From: Geothrix fuzhouensis
Lineage (GTDB): Bacteria > Acidobacteriota > Holophagae > Holophagales > Holophagaceae
Assembly (NCBI RefSeq): GCF_024609325.1
Contig: NZ_JANHMQ010000003.1
Location: 1 to 64,000 of the forward strand
Reading direction: 5' to 3'
Length of the DNA stretch: 64,000 bases
Part shown: in pieces, positions 7,128 through 15,841 of the stretch
Position numbering within the stretch: position 1 is the stretch's first letter
Layout of the letters: each line of letters opens with the position of its first letter
Notes under the pieces: generated by a model
The model's database searches: none
Seen by the model: the letters and a program-made list of their open reading frames with translations, nothing else
Told to the model about the DNA's origin: nothing
Program-made: the position numbers and the translations under genes

Positions 7128-10013
7128 ATGCATCTCTTGAACAACCGCCTGGGCCGCATTACGGCCCTCATCGCCCTGGGCGGGGCTGCTCTGTATTCAC
7201 AGGGCACGCAGACCGCGAACATCACCGGCACAGTCGTCGATGCCGCTGGCGCCCCCCTCGCCGGCGTGGTTGTGCGCCTCACTTCCCCCGCCCTGCAGGG
7301 CGTCCGCACCTACACCACGGATGCCACTGGCAAGTTCATCGCCCGCCTGCTGCCTCCCGGCTTCTACACCATCCAGTACACCAAGGATGGCCTGGAGACC
7401 CGCAAGATCACCGAGCAGCTCGGCATCGACCAGACCTACAGCCCCAGGGTCACCCTGGGTAAGGTCGGTGGCGCGGTCGTTGAAGTGGTCGCCGCGGCAC
7501 CCGCCGTCGACAAGACCGACGTGAAGACCGCCAGCAACTACCGCAACGACACCGTCGACCTCCTGCCCACCGCCCGCTCCATGGAAGGCGTCGCCCTCCT
7601 CACCCCCGGCGTCACCGTCGGCGTGGGTGGCCGCGTGCAGATCCGCGGCGCCATGACCTCCGGCAACCTCTTCCTGCTGGACGGCCAGAACATCTCCGAC
7701 AACGCCTACAACAACCGTGGCGTCCGCACCATTGATGATGCCATCGAAGAAACCCAGGTCGTCACGGGCGCCATGTCCGCCGAGTACGGCGATGTGGATG
7801 GCGGCGTCGTCAACTCCATCACCCGCTCCGGTGGCAACGAGTTCAGCGGCTCTCTGCGCTGGGAACTTAAGGATGCCGCCTGGAATGCCATGCAGCCCCT
7901 GCAGGACCGCACCAAGGTCAACAACGTCATGAACGAGGAGAAGACCCTCTACTTGAGCGGCCCCATCCTCAAGGACAAGCTCTGGTTCGCAGCCTCCTAC
8001 TTCTTCACGGATCAGAACACCGCGGGCGCCATCGGCATCAACCAGTCGGACGTCTATAGACTCTGGCCCGCCGGCACCAATCTGAACGGGCCCGAAGGCC
8101 TGAACGCCGGTTACATGGCCCGGAACAAGGAAATCCGCCGCCAGGCCAAGCTGACCTGGGCCATCAATCAGGATCACACCCTGATCGCCTCGTTCATGAA
8201 CGCGCGCATGGACCAGATCAACCGCAACTACTCCGCGGCTGAGCTGCGCTCGCTGGTCCCGCAGATCAACACCTCCGAGTTCGCCAACGTGACCTGGCGC
8301 GCCGCCTGGGCCACCAATTTCACCACTGAGTTCCGCGCCGGCAACAAGAAGCAGAACCTCTCCGCCGGCGGCCTCGCCAACGGCCAGAGCCCCTTCTACA
8401 CCTACGGGGTCGGCGGCTACAGCAACAACGGCATCTTCAACAGCACGGATGGCGGCGACGAGCGCGACAACCAGACCCTGAACCTCAAGGCCAGCCTCTT
8501 CTGGGATGCCGCCGGCAGCCACCAGACGGATTTCGGCATCGACTACTACCAGGGCAAGCGCCAGGCCAAGAACGAGCAGACGCCCACCGGTTACATCTTC
8601 GGCGTCTATGGCCTGAACCTGGCCACCCGCGAGGCCTATGGTGCCGACGTGTGGGTCTACCAGAGTGGTTCCGGCTCCGCCAAGAACTACTCCTACGGCC
8701 TCTACGTCAACGACAAGTGGAGCCTCAACCAACACTGGAACTTCCAGCTGGGCGTGCGCTTCGACAAGTACGACGCCAAGAACGAAGGCGGCACCTCCAC
8801 GGCCGGTGCCAACGGCATCTCCCCCCGCGTCGGCGTCAAGTACGACCTCTTCGGCGACAGCAAGCATATCTTTGGCCTGAGTGCCGCCCGCTACAACGCC
8901 AAGGTGCTGGAGGGCATCACCAACTCCGTCACCAGCCAGGGCAACCCCACCGAGATCGACTACGCCTACATCGGGCCTTTCCAGCCCATGAGCCTGACGG
9001 CCTTGCAGGACCTGTCCCTCTACGATATCGGCGGCGTTCCCACCTACTACAACGACCCCAAGCTGAACGTGAAGCTGAGCAACGACCTCAAGGCCCCCAC
9101 GGTGGATGAGCTGCAGGCGAGCTATGCCTACTCCTTCAACTTCGGGAGCTTCGGCGACGGCTACGTGAAGCTGACCGGCGTCTACAAGAAGTGGGAAAAC
9201 CTCATCGATTACAGCGTCGGCAACGTGGGCACAGTCACCGATCCCACGGGATCCGTGATCTACGTGCGCCAGTGGGACAACAACCCCAATGCCGAGCGCA
9301 AATATAAGGGCCTGGAACTCGAATCCCAGTTCAACCACAACCAGTGGAGCTTCCTCGGCAACATCAGCTGGAGCCAGCTGAAGGGCAACTACGAGGGTGA
9401 AGGCACCAGCAGCCCTGGTCGCGGTGAGGGCCTCAACAACTTCAATGTCCAGGACGGCGTGGCTCTCTACGATAACCAGTGGACGACCCCCAATGGCTAC
9501 CTGGCCGGCCACCAGCCCATCCGCATGCGCATCACCGGCAACCGCACCATGACCAATGTCTTCGGCAAGACTTCCGTCGGCCTGGTCTACAGCTTCGATT
9601 CCGGCTCGCACTACAGCCAGACCCGGAGCATCACCCGGGCCCGACTGGGTGGCCCCACCATCTCAAGCCAGTTCGGAACCTCCGGCGTCCAGTACATGGA
9701 CCAGACGCGCGGTGCCGGCGTCTTCAACGCCGCCTCCTACCTGGATCTGGCCATCACCCACGACTTCCCGCTCTTCAAGATTGTGAGCAAGGATGTAACG
9801 GCCTTCGCCAAGGTGATGATCACCAACGTCTTCAACCACCAGCAGCAGATCAGCTGGAACACCGCCTGGAACGCCGCGACGGGAACCTACGGCACGGCCA
9901 CGGGGGGCGTCAATTCTCCCTGGGTCCGGAACGCCAACTACGGGACGTACCCTTCGTCCACGTACTACGGTGCCGCCCGCGGCATCGCAATTTCTGCCGG
10001 CTTCCGCTTCTAG
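7128..10013 (+). CDS. Oar-like TonB-dependent receptor 2
   Basis: Outer-membrane receptor of 961 residues. ATG 7128 is chosen because GGAGG lies just upstream and the protein then begins with a signal peptide (RITALIALGGAALYSQ) almost identical to that of receptor 1. It has a carboxypeptidase-regulatory domain (about 25-105, NITGTVVDAAGAPLAGVVVR), then a plug with VQIRGAMTSGNLFLLDGQNI, which is closer to classical TonB receptors than the plugs of receptors 1 and 3, then a beta-barrel ending GFRF. Ligand unknown. A 25-bp stretch of the signal-peptide coding sequence is identical to that of receptor 1, pointing to duplication or gene conversion. Confidence 0.93.
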   Translation: MHLLNNRLGRITALIALGGAALYSQGTQTANITGTVVDAAGAPLAGVVVRLTSPALQGVRTYTTDATGKFIARLLPPGFYTIQYTKDGLETRKITEQLGIDQTYSPRVTLGKVGGAVVEVVAAAPAVDKTDVKTASNYRNDTVDLLPTARSMEGVALLTPGVTVGVGGRVQIRGAMTSGNLFLLDGQNISDNAYNNRGVRTIDDAIEETQVVTGAMSAEYGDVDGGVVNSITRSGGNEFSGSLRWELKDAAWNAMQPLQDRTKVNNVMNEEKTLYLSGPILKDKLWFAASYFFTDQNTAGAIGINQSDVYRLWPAGTNLNGPEGLNAGYMARNKEIRRQAKLTWAINQDHTLIASFMNARMDQINRNYSAAELRSLVPQINTSEFANVTWRAAWATNFTTEFRAGNKKQNLSAGGLANGQSPFYTYGVGGYSNNGIFNSTDGGDERDNQTLNLKASLFWDAAGSHQTDFGIDYYQGKRQAKNEQTPTGYIFGVYGLNLATREAYGADVWVYQSGSGSAKNYSYGLYVNDKWSLNQHWNFQLGVRFDKYDAKNEGGTSTAGANGISPRVGVKYDLFGDSKHIFGLSAARYNAKVLEGITNSVTSQGNPTEIDYAYIGPFQPMSLTALQDLSLYDIGGVPTYYNDPKLNVKLSNDLKAPTVDELQASYAYSFNFGSFGDGYVKLTGVYKKWENLIDYSVGNVGTVTDPTGSVIYVRQWDNNPNAERKYKGLELESQFNHNQWSFLGNISWSQLKGNYEGEGTSSPGRGEGLNNFNVQDGVALYDNQWTTPNGYLAGHQPIRMRITGNRTMTNVFGKTSVGLVYSFDSGSHYSQTRSITRARLGGPTISSQFGTSGVQYMDQTRGAGVFNAASYLDLAITHDFPLFKIVSKDVTAFAKVMITNVFNHQQQISWNTAWNAATGTYGTATGGVNSPWVRNANYGTYPSSTYYGAARGIAISAGFRF

Positions 10014-10026
10014 GAACTGCCGCTCC

Positions 10027-10058
10027 AAAGAAAGAGGCCCGCAAGGGCCTCTTTCTTT
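10027..10058 (+). terminator. Strong terminator after receptor 2
   Basis: Perfect 14-bp stem AAAGAAAGAGGCCC / GGGCCTCTTTCTTT with a GCAA tetraloop, 13 bases after the stop; the descending arm is T-rich. Confidence 0.9.
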
Positions 10059-10335
10059 ATGTACTAAGAAATATCGATCGAAAGGACTACCCCTGTTTAT
10101 GCCTCGCAACTTGAGGGCCTGTCTCAGCTCCAGAATCAAAATTGTTTGTAATGTTCTTGGAACCTGGCCTATGCTTTCGACACTCGTCCCCCCGATCTTT
10201 GGCTGTCCTCCGATGTCGCACCGCCACCGCCGCAGATTCTGCGGCGGGTTTGCTTTCCCCTTCCTGTACTCACATCTTGTCGATTTTACACTAGCACCCT
10301 GCGGCTCTGCCGCCTTCCCCCCAAAAGGAGTTTCT
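10059..10335 (+). promoter_or_regulatory. Leader of receptor 3 with attenuator-like hairpin
   Basis: No gene seen. TTGTAA and TATGCT about 18 bases apart (near 10145-10175) are a possible promoter. A perfect 9-bp hairpin (CCGCCGCAG-ATT-CTGCGGCGG, 10227-10247) followed by GTTTGCTTT looks like an attenuator or leader terminator. AAAAGGAG at 10323-10330 is the ribosome site for ATG 10336. Confidence 0.4.
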
Positions 10336-13300
10336 ATGAATCGAATCTTGACCCGGCTCGGCTTCACGGCCGCAGCCATCGTCGCTGGGAGCGGCATCGT
10401 CGCGCACGCGCAGACGGCCACCACTGGTGCCGTCAGCGGCTCCGTGACGGATGCCAAGGGCGCCCCGGTCGCTGGTGCGACCGTCCGCCTGACCTCCACC
10501 CAGACGACGCGTCAGGCGGTCACCGGCGCCGATGGCAACTTCCGCCTCGGCCTCATGAACCCCGGTGCCTGGACGGTTGAAGTCACCAAGAGCGGCTTCC
10601 AGAAGATCACCCAGAACATCACCGTGCTGGTGAACCAGACCCAGCCCGTGAACTTCAAGCTGGCTGGCGAGGCCGCCACCGTGGTCGAGGTGCTCGGCAC
10701 CACCGCCACCGTGGACACCACCACCACCCAGACGGGTCTCGTGACCTCCATGGACAACCTCTCGGCCATTCCCAAGGGCCGCGACATGAGCACCATCGCC
10801 ATGCTGGCCCCCGGCGTGGTCACCGGCGGCATGCCCGGCACCAACGATCCCTCCATCGGTGGCGGTTCCGCCGCTGAGAACAGCTACGTCGTGGACGGCC
10901 TGTCCACCACCAACACGGCCCGCGGCTACCAGGGCGCCTCCCTCGTCACCGATTTCATCGATCAGGTGGAAATCCAGACCGGCGGCTTCAAGCCCGAGTT
11001 CAGCGCCCTCGGCGGCGTGATCAACGCCATCACCAAGTCCGGCACCAACGCCTTCAAGGGTTCGGCCTGGGCCACCTGGGACGCCATCGGCATCCAGGCC
11101 GTGCCCAAGAGGAACGAGTACTTCAAGCAGGATCCCCCGAACAGCCGCTACGACCTCGGCGCCGAAGTGAGCGGTCCCATCATCAAGGACAAGCTCTTCT
11201 TCTTCCTGGGCGTCGACGGTGCCAAGACCGAAACCAACGAGAGCAACAACCTGCCCAACCTCAGCGGCCTCCGCAATGGCAAGCAGACGATCGACAACGT
11301 CCAGGTCATCGGCAAGATCAACTGGTACCTCACCCAGGACCAGCAGATCACCTTCTCGGCCAACATCAACGACGGGAAAGACGACTTCCCGAACCAGTAC
11401 CCCGGCACCCTGGGCAACGCGCAACTGGGCCGCAATCGCAAGGATACCGTCCAGAACTTCGTGCTGAACTACGACTGGAACATCAATCCCAGCCTGTTCC
11501 TCAGCGCCAAGGTCGGCACCACCGAGTACAAGACCACCATTGACCCCACGGATACCACGGATGTCCGCGTGACGGACTACCAGTGGGAGCAGAACGGCCC
11601 CGGCTTCAACAGCGGCGATCCCAATGCCCTCAGCGGCCTGCCCTTCGTCCGTGGCGGCGCGGGCTACTACGTGAGCGAGGACAAGACGAAGACCACCCAG
11701 GCCAAGGTTGACCTGAGCTGGTTCGTGGGCAACCACAACATGAAGTTCGGCCTGTCCCAGCTCGTGTCCAAGTATTCCGAGATCGCCGCCACCTCCGGCG
11801 GTGAGCGCGTGTCGATCAACTCTGGCGCGTCCTTCAGGGGACTGAACCGCCAGTTCCTCCACACCAACGCCACCGTGAAGGCCATCATCAACGCTGTCTA
11901 CGCCCAGGACACCTGGGATGTGGGCGCCGGCGTCAAGCTCATGTATGGTTTCCGCTTCGAGACCCAGGACCAGCGGGATCTTCACGACCGGTCCTTCATG
12001 AAGTTCGACAAGTTCAGCGACTACGTGCAGCCCCGCCTGGGCTTCACCTGGGACGTGAACCAGGACGGCAAGACCAAGATCAGCGGCAACTACGCCACCT
12101 ATTTCGAGCAGATCCCCCAGCGCATGGCCATCCGCGTCTACGCGAATGAGACCTACCTGCGCTACAACTACAGCGCCTCCAACTCCTCTTACAACAACAC
12201 CACGGGCGCCTACACCTATGGCGCGACCCCGAGCAGCATCGTGGACTACGGCACGCCCTTCAGCTTCGATCCCATTGCCGAGGGCACCAAGCTCCCCAAG
12301 CGCTCCGAGTACATCCTGGGCGTGGACCACACCTTCGCCAGCGGCTGGACCGCGGGCGTGCACGCCAAGTACCGCGAGTTGAAGGACCCCATGGAAGACA
12401 TGGTCTTCACCGACCAGTACGGCAACCCCTATGATGAGGGTCCGGCCATCGTGCTCGATGCCGCGGGGAACCCCCAGTACGGCGCGGGCGCCGCTGTCAT
12501 CGGCAACCCCGGGGCCTTCCAGCAGTGGCGTCCCAACTCCAGGAGCATGACCAACGTCCTGCTGGGCCAGGGCATCACCACCAACAACTACGGCATCAAC
12601 ATCCTGGACTACTACAACCCAGCCACCGGCCTCTTCACCGTCCAGAACACCGGGTACGAGAAGGCCGGCAACAAGTACTCCAGCGTGGACTTCACCCTGG
12701 ACAAGAAGACCGACCGCGAAACCTTCAGCTTCAGCTACACCTGGAGCCGCCTGGAAGGCAACTACGAGGGCGTGGTGTCCAGCTCCAATGGCCAGGCGGA
12801 CGGCAACATCACCGCCAGCTTCGACTACTTCCCCTACGTGGGCTACGGCCTGCTGCCCAACGACCGCACCCACGTGGTCAAGCTCTTCGCCAGCCACCGC
12901 TTCGACTTCTTCGGCGGCGATCTGAACGTGGGCTTCAACTGGACCTACCAGAGCGGCACCCCCAACAGCCTGTGGGATGACGGCTCCACCACCAACGGCT
13001 ACGCGCCCGGCTACGACACGGCTCACCAGTACTACGATGCCGCCGGGCATCCCGTTGTCGCCAACAGCGACACGGCGTTCAACACAGATTCCAACTGGTC
13101 CGGTGGATCGGTCGGCAGTGGTGACTTCAACGGCGCGGGCGGTTCACACAAGTTCCTGGACATCGGCTTCTACGGCGACGCCGTGGCCGCCAACGGGAAG
13201 CAGGGCGACGCCGGCCGTTCGCCCGCCCTCAACAACGTGGACATGCACCTCGACTGGGTTTACAAGATCGGCAAGCGCTACCGGCTGGTCCCCAGCGTGG

Positions 13301-13449
13301 ACGTGTTCAACCTCTTCAACGCACGCTACGCCACCAACCAGTACCAGCAGGCCACGGACCAGGGCGCCAATCCCGACGTCCGCTACGGGGCTGCCAGTGC
13401 CTGGCAGGTCGGCCGCCGCTACCGGTTCGGCGTGAAGTTCCAGTTCTAA
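10336..13449 (+). CDS. Oar-like TonB-dependent receptor 3
   Basis: Outer-membrane receptor of 1037 residues. ATG 10336 is fixed by AAAAGGAG six bases upstream and a typical signal peptide ending AHAQ. Domains: carboxypeptidase-regulatory (about 30-110, AVSGSVTDAKGAPVAGATVR), plug (about 130-240, ENSYVVDGLSTTN) and a beta-barrel ending FGVKFQF. The plug matches receptor 1 more than receptor 2 (both carry the NDPSIGG/NNPSVGG block before the VDG motif). It probably imports or binds large organic ligands through TonB; nothing nearby identifies the ligand. Confidence 0.93.
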   Translation: MNRILTRLGFTAAAIVAGSGIVAHAQTATTGAVSGSVTDAKGAPVAGATVRLTSTQTTRQAVTGADGNFRLGLMNPGAWTVEVTKSGFQKITQNITVLVNQTQPVNFKLAGEAATVVEVLGTTATVDTTTTQTGLVTSMDNLSAIPKGRDMSTIAMLAPGVVTGGMPGTNDPSIGGGSAAENSYVVDGLSTTNTARGYQGASLVTDFIDQVEIQTGGFKPEFSALGGVINAITKSGTNAFKGSAWATWDAIGIQAVPKRNEYFKQDPPNSRYDLGAEVSGPIIKDKLFFFLGVDGAKTETNESNNLPNLSGLRNGKQTIDNVQVIGKINWYLTQDQQITFSANINDGKDDFPNQYPGTLGNAQLGRNRKDTVQNFVLNYDWNINPSLFLSAKVGTTEYKTTIDPTDTTDVRVTDYQWEQNGPGFNSGDPNALSGLPFVRGGAGYYVSEDKTKTTQAKVDLSWFVGNHNMKFGLSQLVSKYSEIAATSGGERVSINSGASFRGLNRQFLHTNATVKAIINAVYAQDTWDVGAGVKLMYGFRFETQDQRDLHDRSFMKFDKFSDYVQPRLGFTWDVNQDGKTKISGNYATYFEQIPQRMAIRVYANETYLRYNYSASNSSYNNTTGAYTYGATPSSIVDYGTPFSFDPIAEGTKLPKRSEYILGVDHTFASGWTAGVHAKYRELKDPMEDMVFTDQYGNPYDEGPAIVLDAAGNPQYGAGAAVIGNPGAFQQWRPNSRSMTNVLLGQGITTNNYGINILDYYNPATGLFTVQNTGYEKAGNKYSSVDFTLDKKTDRETFSFSYTWSRLEGNYEGVVSSSNGQADGNITASFDYFPYVGYGLLPNDRTHVVKLFASHRFDFFGGDLNVGFNWTYQSGTPNSLWDDGSTTNGYAPGYDTAHQYYDAAGHPVVANSDTAFNTDSNWSGGSVGSGDFNGAGGSHKFLDIGFYGDAVAANGKQGDAGRSPALNNVDMHLDWVYKIGKRYRLVPSVDVFNLFNARYATNQYQQATDQGANPDVRYGAASAWQVGRRYRFGVKFQF

Positions 13450-13467
13450 TCGGAACCCACGACCGCA

Positions 13468-13499
13468 AAAAGAACGGGCCCGCAAGGGCCCGTTCTTTT
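13468..13499 (+). terminator. Strong terminator after receptor 3
   Basis: Perfect 14-bp stem AAAAGAACGGGCCC / GGGCCCGTTCTTTT with a GCAA loop, 18 bases after the stop. The A/T-rich ends allow it to serve both strands, including the convergent gene at 13530. Confidence 0.9.
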
Positions 13500-13529
13500 G
13501 TGTCTGAAGAAGAATGAAGTAGGGGGCGT

Positions 13530-14087
13530 TCAGTCCTTCGGCATCCACTGGATGTCGGCCACACCGGCGGTGGCGTTCTCGGCGCGGGCGAGGGCGAAGA
13601 GCCAGTCGCTGAGGCGATTCAGATAGGCCAGGACGGCGGGGTTCAGCGGTTCCTCGTGGGTGAGGGCCACCACCTCGCGCTCGGCCCGGCGGCAGACCGT
13701 GCGGGCCAGGTGCGCGTGGGCGGAGGCGGACGTGCCGCCCGGTAGCACGAAGGCGGTCATGGGCGGCGCCAGCGCCGTGAGGCGGTCGATGTCCGCCTCC
13801 ATGTCCGCCAGGGTCCAGGTGGGAGCGCTCATGCGGGCCCCCAGCAACTCTTGGCGGTTGGCGGGCGTGGCGAGGATGGCCCCCAGCACGAAGAGGTCGT
13901 GCTGGACGCGCTGCAGGGTCTCCTGCGTGGCGCAGGGAGCCGTGGCGTAGAGCAGCAGCAGGCCCATGACGCTGTTCAGCTCGTCCAGCGTGCCATAGGC
14001 CACCAGACGCAGGTGGGACTTGCTGACCCGGTCCCCGCCAAAGAGGCCCGAGGAACCGTCGTCACCGGTACGCGTGTAGAGCTTCAT
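13530..14087 (-). CDS. pduO: PduO-type cob(I)alamin adenosyltransferase
   Basis: Protein of 185 residues, full length for the PduO/MMAB family. It transfers the adenosyl group of ATP to cob(I)alamin to make coenzyme B12. The N-terminal ATP-binding signature YTRTGDDGSSGLFGG (residues 4-18), GTLDELNSVMG (about 32-42) and the C-terminal RAEREVVAL...LNRLSDWLFALAR helices are all present. It is cytoplasmic and is the last gene before the receptor cluster, converging on receptor 3. It is probably separate from the upstream leuS-cysK-pyrE operon because a repeat element lies between. Confidence 0.93.
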   Translation of the reverse strand: MKLYTRTGDDGSSGLFGGDRVSKSHLRLVAYGTLDELNSVMGLLLLYATAPCATQETLQRVQHDLFVLGAILATPANRQELLGARMSAPTWTLADMEADIDRLTALAPPMTAFVLPGGTSASAHAHLARTVCRRAEREVVALTHEEPLNPAVLAYLNRLSDWLFALARAENATAGVADIQWMPKD

Positions 14088-14107
14088 GATCGGACCTCGA
14101 AAAACAG

Positions 14108-14230
14108 GGACAGCATTAACAGGATTCTGAAGGATGAACAGGATTCAAAAACAAATGCCGAAAGCAAAATCAGAACTATTTTTCTTCTTTAATCCTGTTA
14201 ATCCATCTTTTCATCCTGTTAATCCTGTCC
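14108..14230 (-). repeat. Imperfect long inverted repeat (AACAGGATT element)
   Basis: The arms 14108-14146 and 14191-14230 are imperfect inverted copies built from tandem ACAGGATT/AATCCTGT units (GGACAGCATTAACAGGATT... against ...AATCCTGTTAATCCTGTCC), with an AT-rich centre. It fills the gap between the adenosyltransferase and pyrE. It could fold into a long hairpin and act as a terminator, or be a dispersed intergenic repeat. Confidence 0.7.
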
Positions 14231-14257
14231 ACGCCTTCCGCCGGTGTGGGTCGGCGC

Positions 14258-14899
14258 CTACGCCCCGCCGCGGGCGCGGCTCCAGGCGACGGTGTCGGTG
14301 CGCCAGTCTGCCAGGGCGGCCAGGCCGGCGGCGTCCAGGATGCCGCGATGGCCGGCCTCCTCGGCCAGCACCTGGAACGAGCCCAGCACCTCGAACGGGA
14401 TGTGCGCCGAGGCAAAGGCCTTTTCCGCTTGGGGCAGTCCGTAGCTGAAGAGGGCCAGCACCGCCGGCACCTCGGCACCCTCGGCCCGGAGCGCATCCGC
14501 GCACTTGAGGCTGGACATGCCCGTGGAGATCAAGTCCTCGATGAGCACCGCGCGGTGCCCCTTGGCCAGGGGACCCTCCACCTGGCGGCCCATGCCGTGG
14601 TTCTTGGGGGTGGGCCGCACGTAGGCCATGGGCAGGCCCAGGCGGTCGGCCACCATGGCCGCCCAGGGCACGCCCGCCGTGGCCGCCCCGGCGATGAGGG
14701 TGGGGGCGAAGGTGGCCGTCCGGGCCACCAGCGCTTCTACGATCAGGCCACGGGCCTCGGGGAAGCCCAGCAGCTGCCGGTTGTCGCAGTAGATGGGCGC
14801 CTTCAGGCCGCTGGCCCAGGTGAAGGGGTCCAGGGGCTGGAGGCGCACGGCGCCGGCGTCCAGCAGGCAGGCGGCGAGATCCCGGGGCGAGAGGGGCAT
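14258..14899 (-). CDS. pyrE: Orotate phosphoribosyltransferase
   Basis: Protein of 213 residues. It converts orotate and PRPP to orotidine-5'-phosphate in de novo pyrimidine synthesis. The 13-residue PRPP-binding motif appears as AVLIEDLISTGMSS, with the substrate-contact segment YVRPTPKNHGMGRQVEG before it and GLKAPIYCDNR near the N-terminus. The start at 14899 overlaps the cysK stop as ATGA, indicating translational coupling; the longer upstream reading frame is only a shadow of cysK. It is third in the leuS-cysK-pyrE operon. Confidence 0.94.
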   Translation of the reverse strand: MPLSPRDLAACLLDAGAVRLQPLDPFTWASGLKAPIYCDNRQLLGFPEARGLIVEALVARTATFAPTLIAGAATAGVPWAAMVADRLGLPMAYVRPTPKNHGMGRQVEGPLAKGHRAVLIEDLISTGMSSLKCADALRAEGAEVPAVLALFSYGLPQAEKAFASAHIPFEVLGSFQVLAEEAGHRGILDAAGLAALADWRTDTVAWSRARGGA

Positions 14900-15837
14900 C
14901 AGATCTCCAGGTCGGCCACGGGCTGCTTGGACATGTAGCGCTCGGCCCCGTCGGGGAAGAGCGTCACCACCCGGGAACCGGCGGGCAGGGTCTTCGCGAA
15001 CTCGCGGGCGGCCCAGGCGTTGGCGCCCGCGGAGGCCCCCACCAGGCAGCCCTCGGTGGCAATGAGCTCCCGGGCCGTGGCCAGGCTGTCGGCATCGGCC
15101 ACGTCCATGATGCGGTCCGCCAGGGAGAGGTCGAGGCTGGCGGGGATGAAGCCGTTGCCCACACCCTCCACCACCCATTCCTTCAGTGGGGCGCCGCAGT
15201 AGACAGACCCCACGGGCTGCACCACGACGGCCTTGAGGGCGGGGTTCTTCTCCTTCAGGTAGCGGGCGATGCCCGTGAAGGTGCCGCCGCTGCCCGCGCC
15301 CAGCACCACGGCATCTACGCGGCCTTCCATCTGCTGCCAGATCTCGGGGCCCGTGGTGGCGTAGTGGCTGTCGGGATTGCTGGGATTGTCGAACTGCTGG
15401 GGCACGAAGGCATGGGGGATGCTCGTCGCCAGCTCCTGGCACTTGGCGATGGCGCCCTTCATGCCCTGCTCCTTGGGGATGAGCACCAGCTCGGCCCCCA
15501 GGGCCTTCATGAGCATCATCTTCTCCCGGCTGTACTTCGTCGGCACGCAGAGGATGCAGCGGTAGCCCAGGGCCTTGGCGGCGATGGCGAGGCCCACGCC
15601 CGTGTTGCCGGCCGTGGGCTCGATGATGGTGCTCACGCCGGGCTTGATCTGGCCCAGGGCCTCGGCGACCTTGATCATGCCCACCCCGATGCGGTCCTTC
15701 ACGCTGCCGCCGGGATTCAGGTACTCAAGCTTGGAGAAGAGCTGGAAGCCCGGCGCGAAGCGAGTCAAGCGCAGCAGGGGTGTGTTCCCCACCAGGTCCA
15801 GGACCGAATCGACGACAGGGGGCATGGGCTTCGTCAT
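14899..15837 (-). CDS. cysK: Cysteine synthase (PLP-dependent)
   Basis: Protein of 312 residues. O-acetylserine sulfhydrylase of the fold-type II PLP family makes cysteine from O-acetylserine and sulfide. It contains LVGNTPLLRL, the PLP lysine in NPGGSVKDR (about residues 42-50), the substrate loop EPTAGNTG (alanine where serine is common), and the phosphate-binding GAGSGGTFTG. A cystathionine beta-synthase-like activity cannot be excluded because the length and core are shared and the loop is PTAGNTG. It lies four bases after leuS and overlaps pyrE by ATGA. Confidence 0.9.
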   Translation of the reverse strand: MTKPMPPVVDSVLDLVGNTPLLRLTRFAPGFQLFSKLEYLNPGGSVKDRIGVGMIKVAEALGQIKPGVSTIIEPTAGNTGVGLAIAAKALGYRCILCVPTKYSREKMMLMKALGAELVLIPKEQGMKGAIAKCQELATSIPHAFVPQQFDNPSNPDSHYATTGPEIWQQMEGRVDAVVLGAGSGGTFTGIARYLKEKNPALKAVVVQPVGSVYCGAPLKEWVVEGVGNGFIPASLDLSLADRIMDVADADSLATARELIATEGCLVGASAGANAWAAREFAKTLPAGSRVVTLFPDGAERYMSKQPVADLEI

Positions 15838-15841
15838 GTCA

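Noticed and set aside
7197-9611. Long minus-strand frames antisense to the TonB receptors (also 10291-13050)
   Set aside because: They are third-position GC shadows, rich in V, G, A and H, lacking domains. The sense genes have signal peptides and clear barrels.
14116-14230. CRISPR-like array in the AACAGGATT repeat region
   Set aside because: The units are short and inverted, not evenly spaced direct repeats, and no cas genes are in the window.
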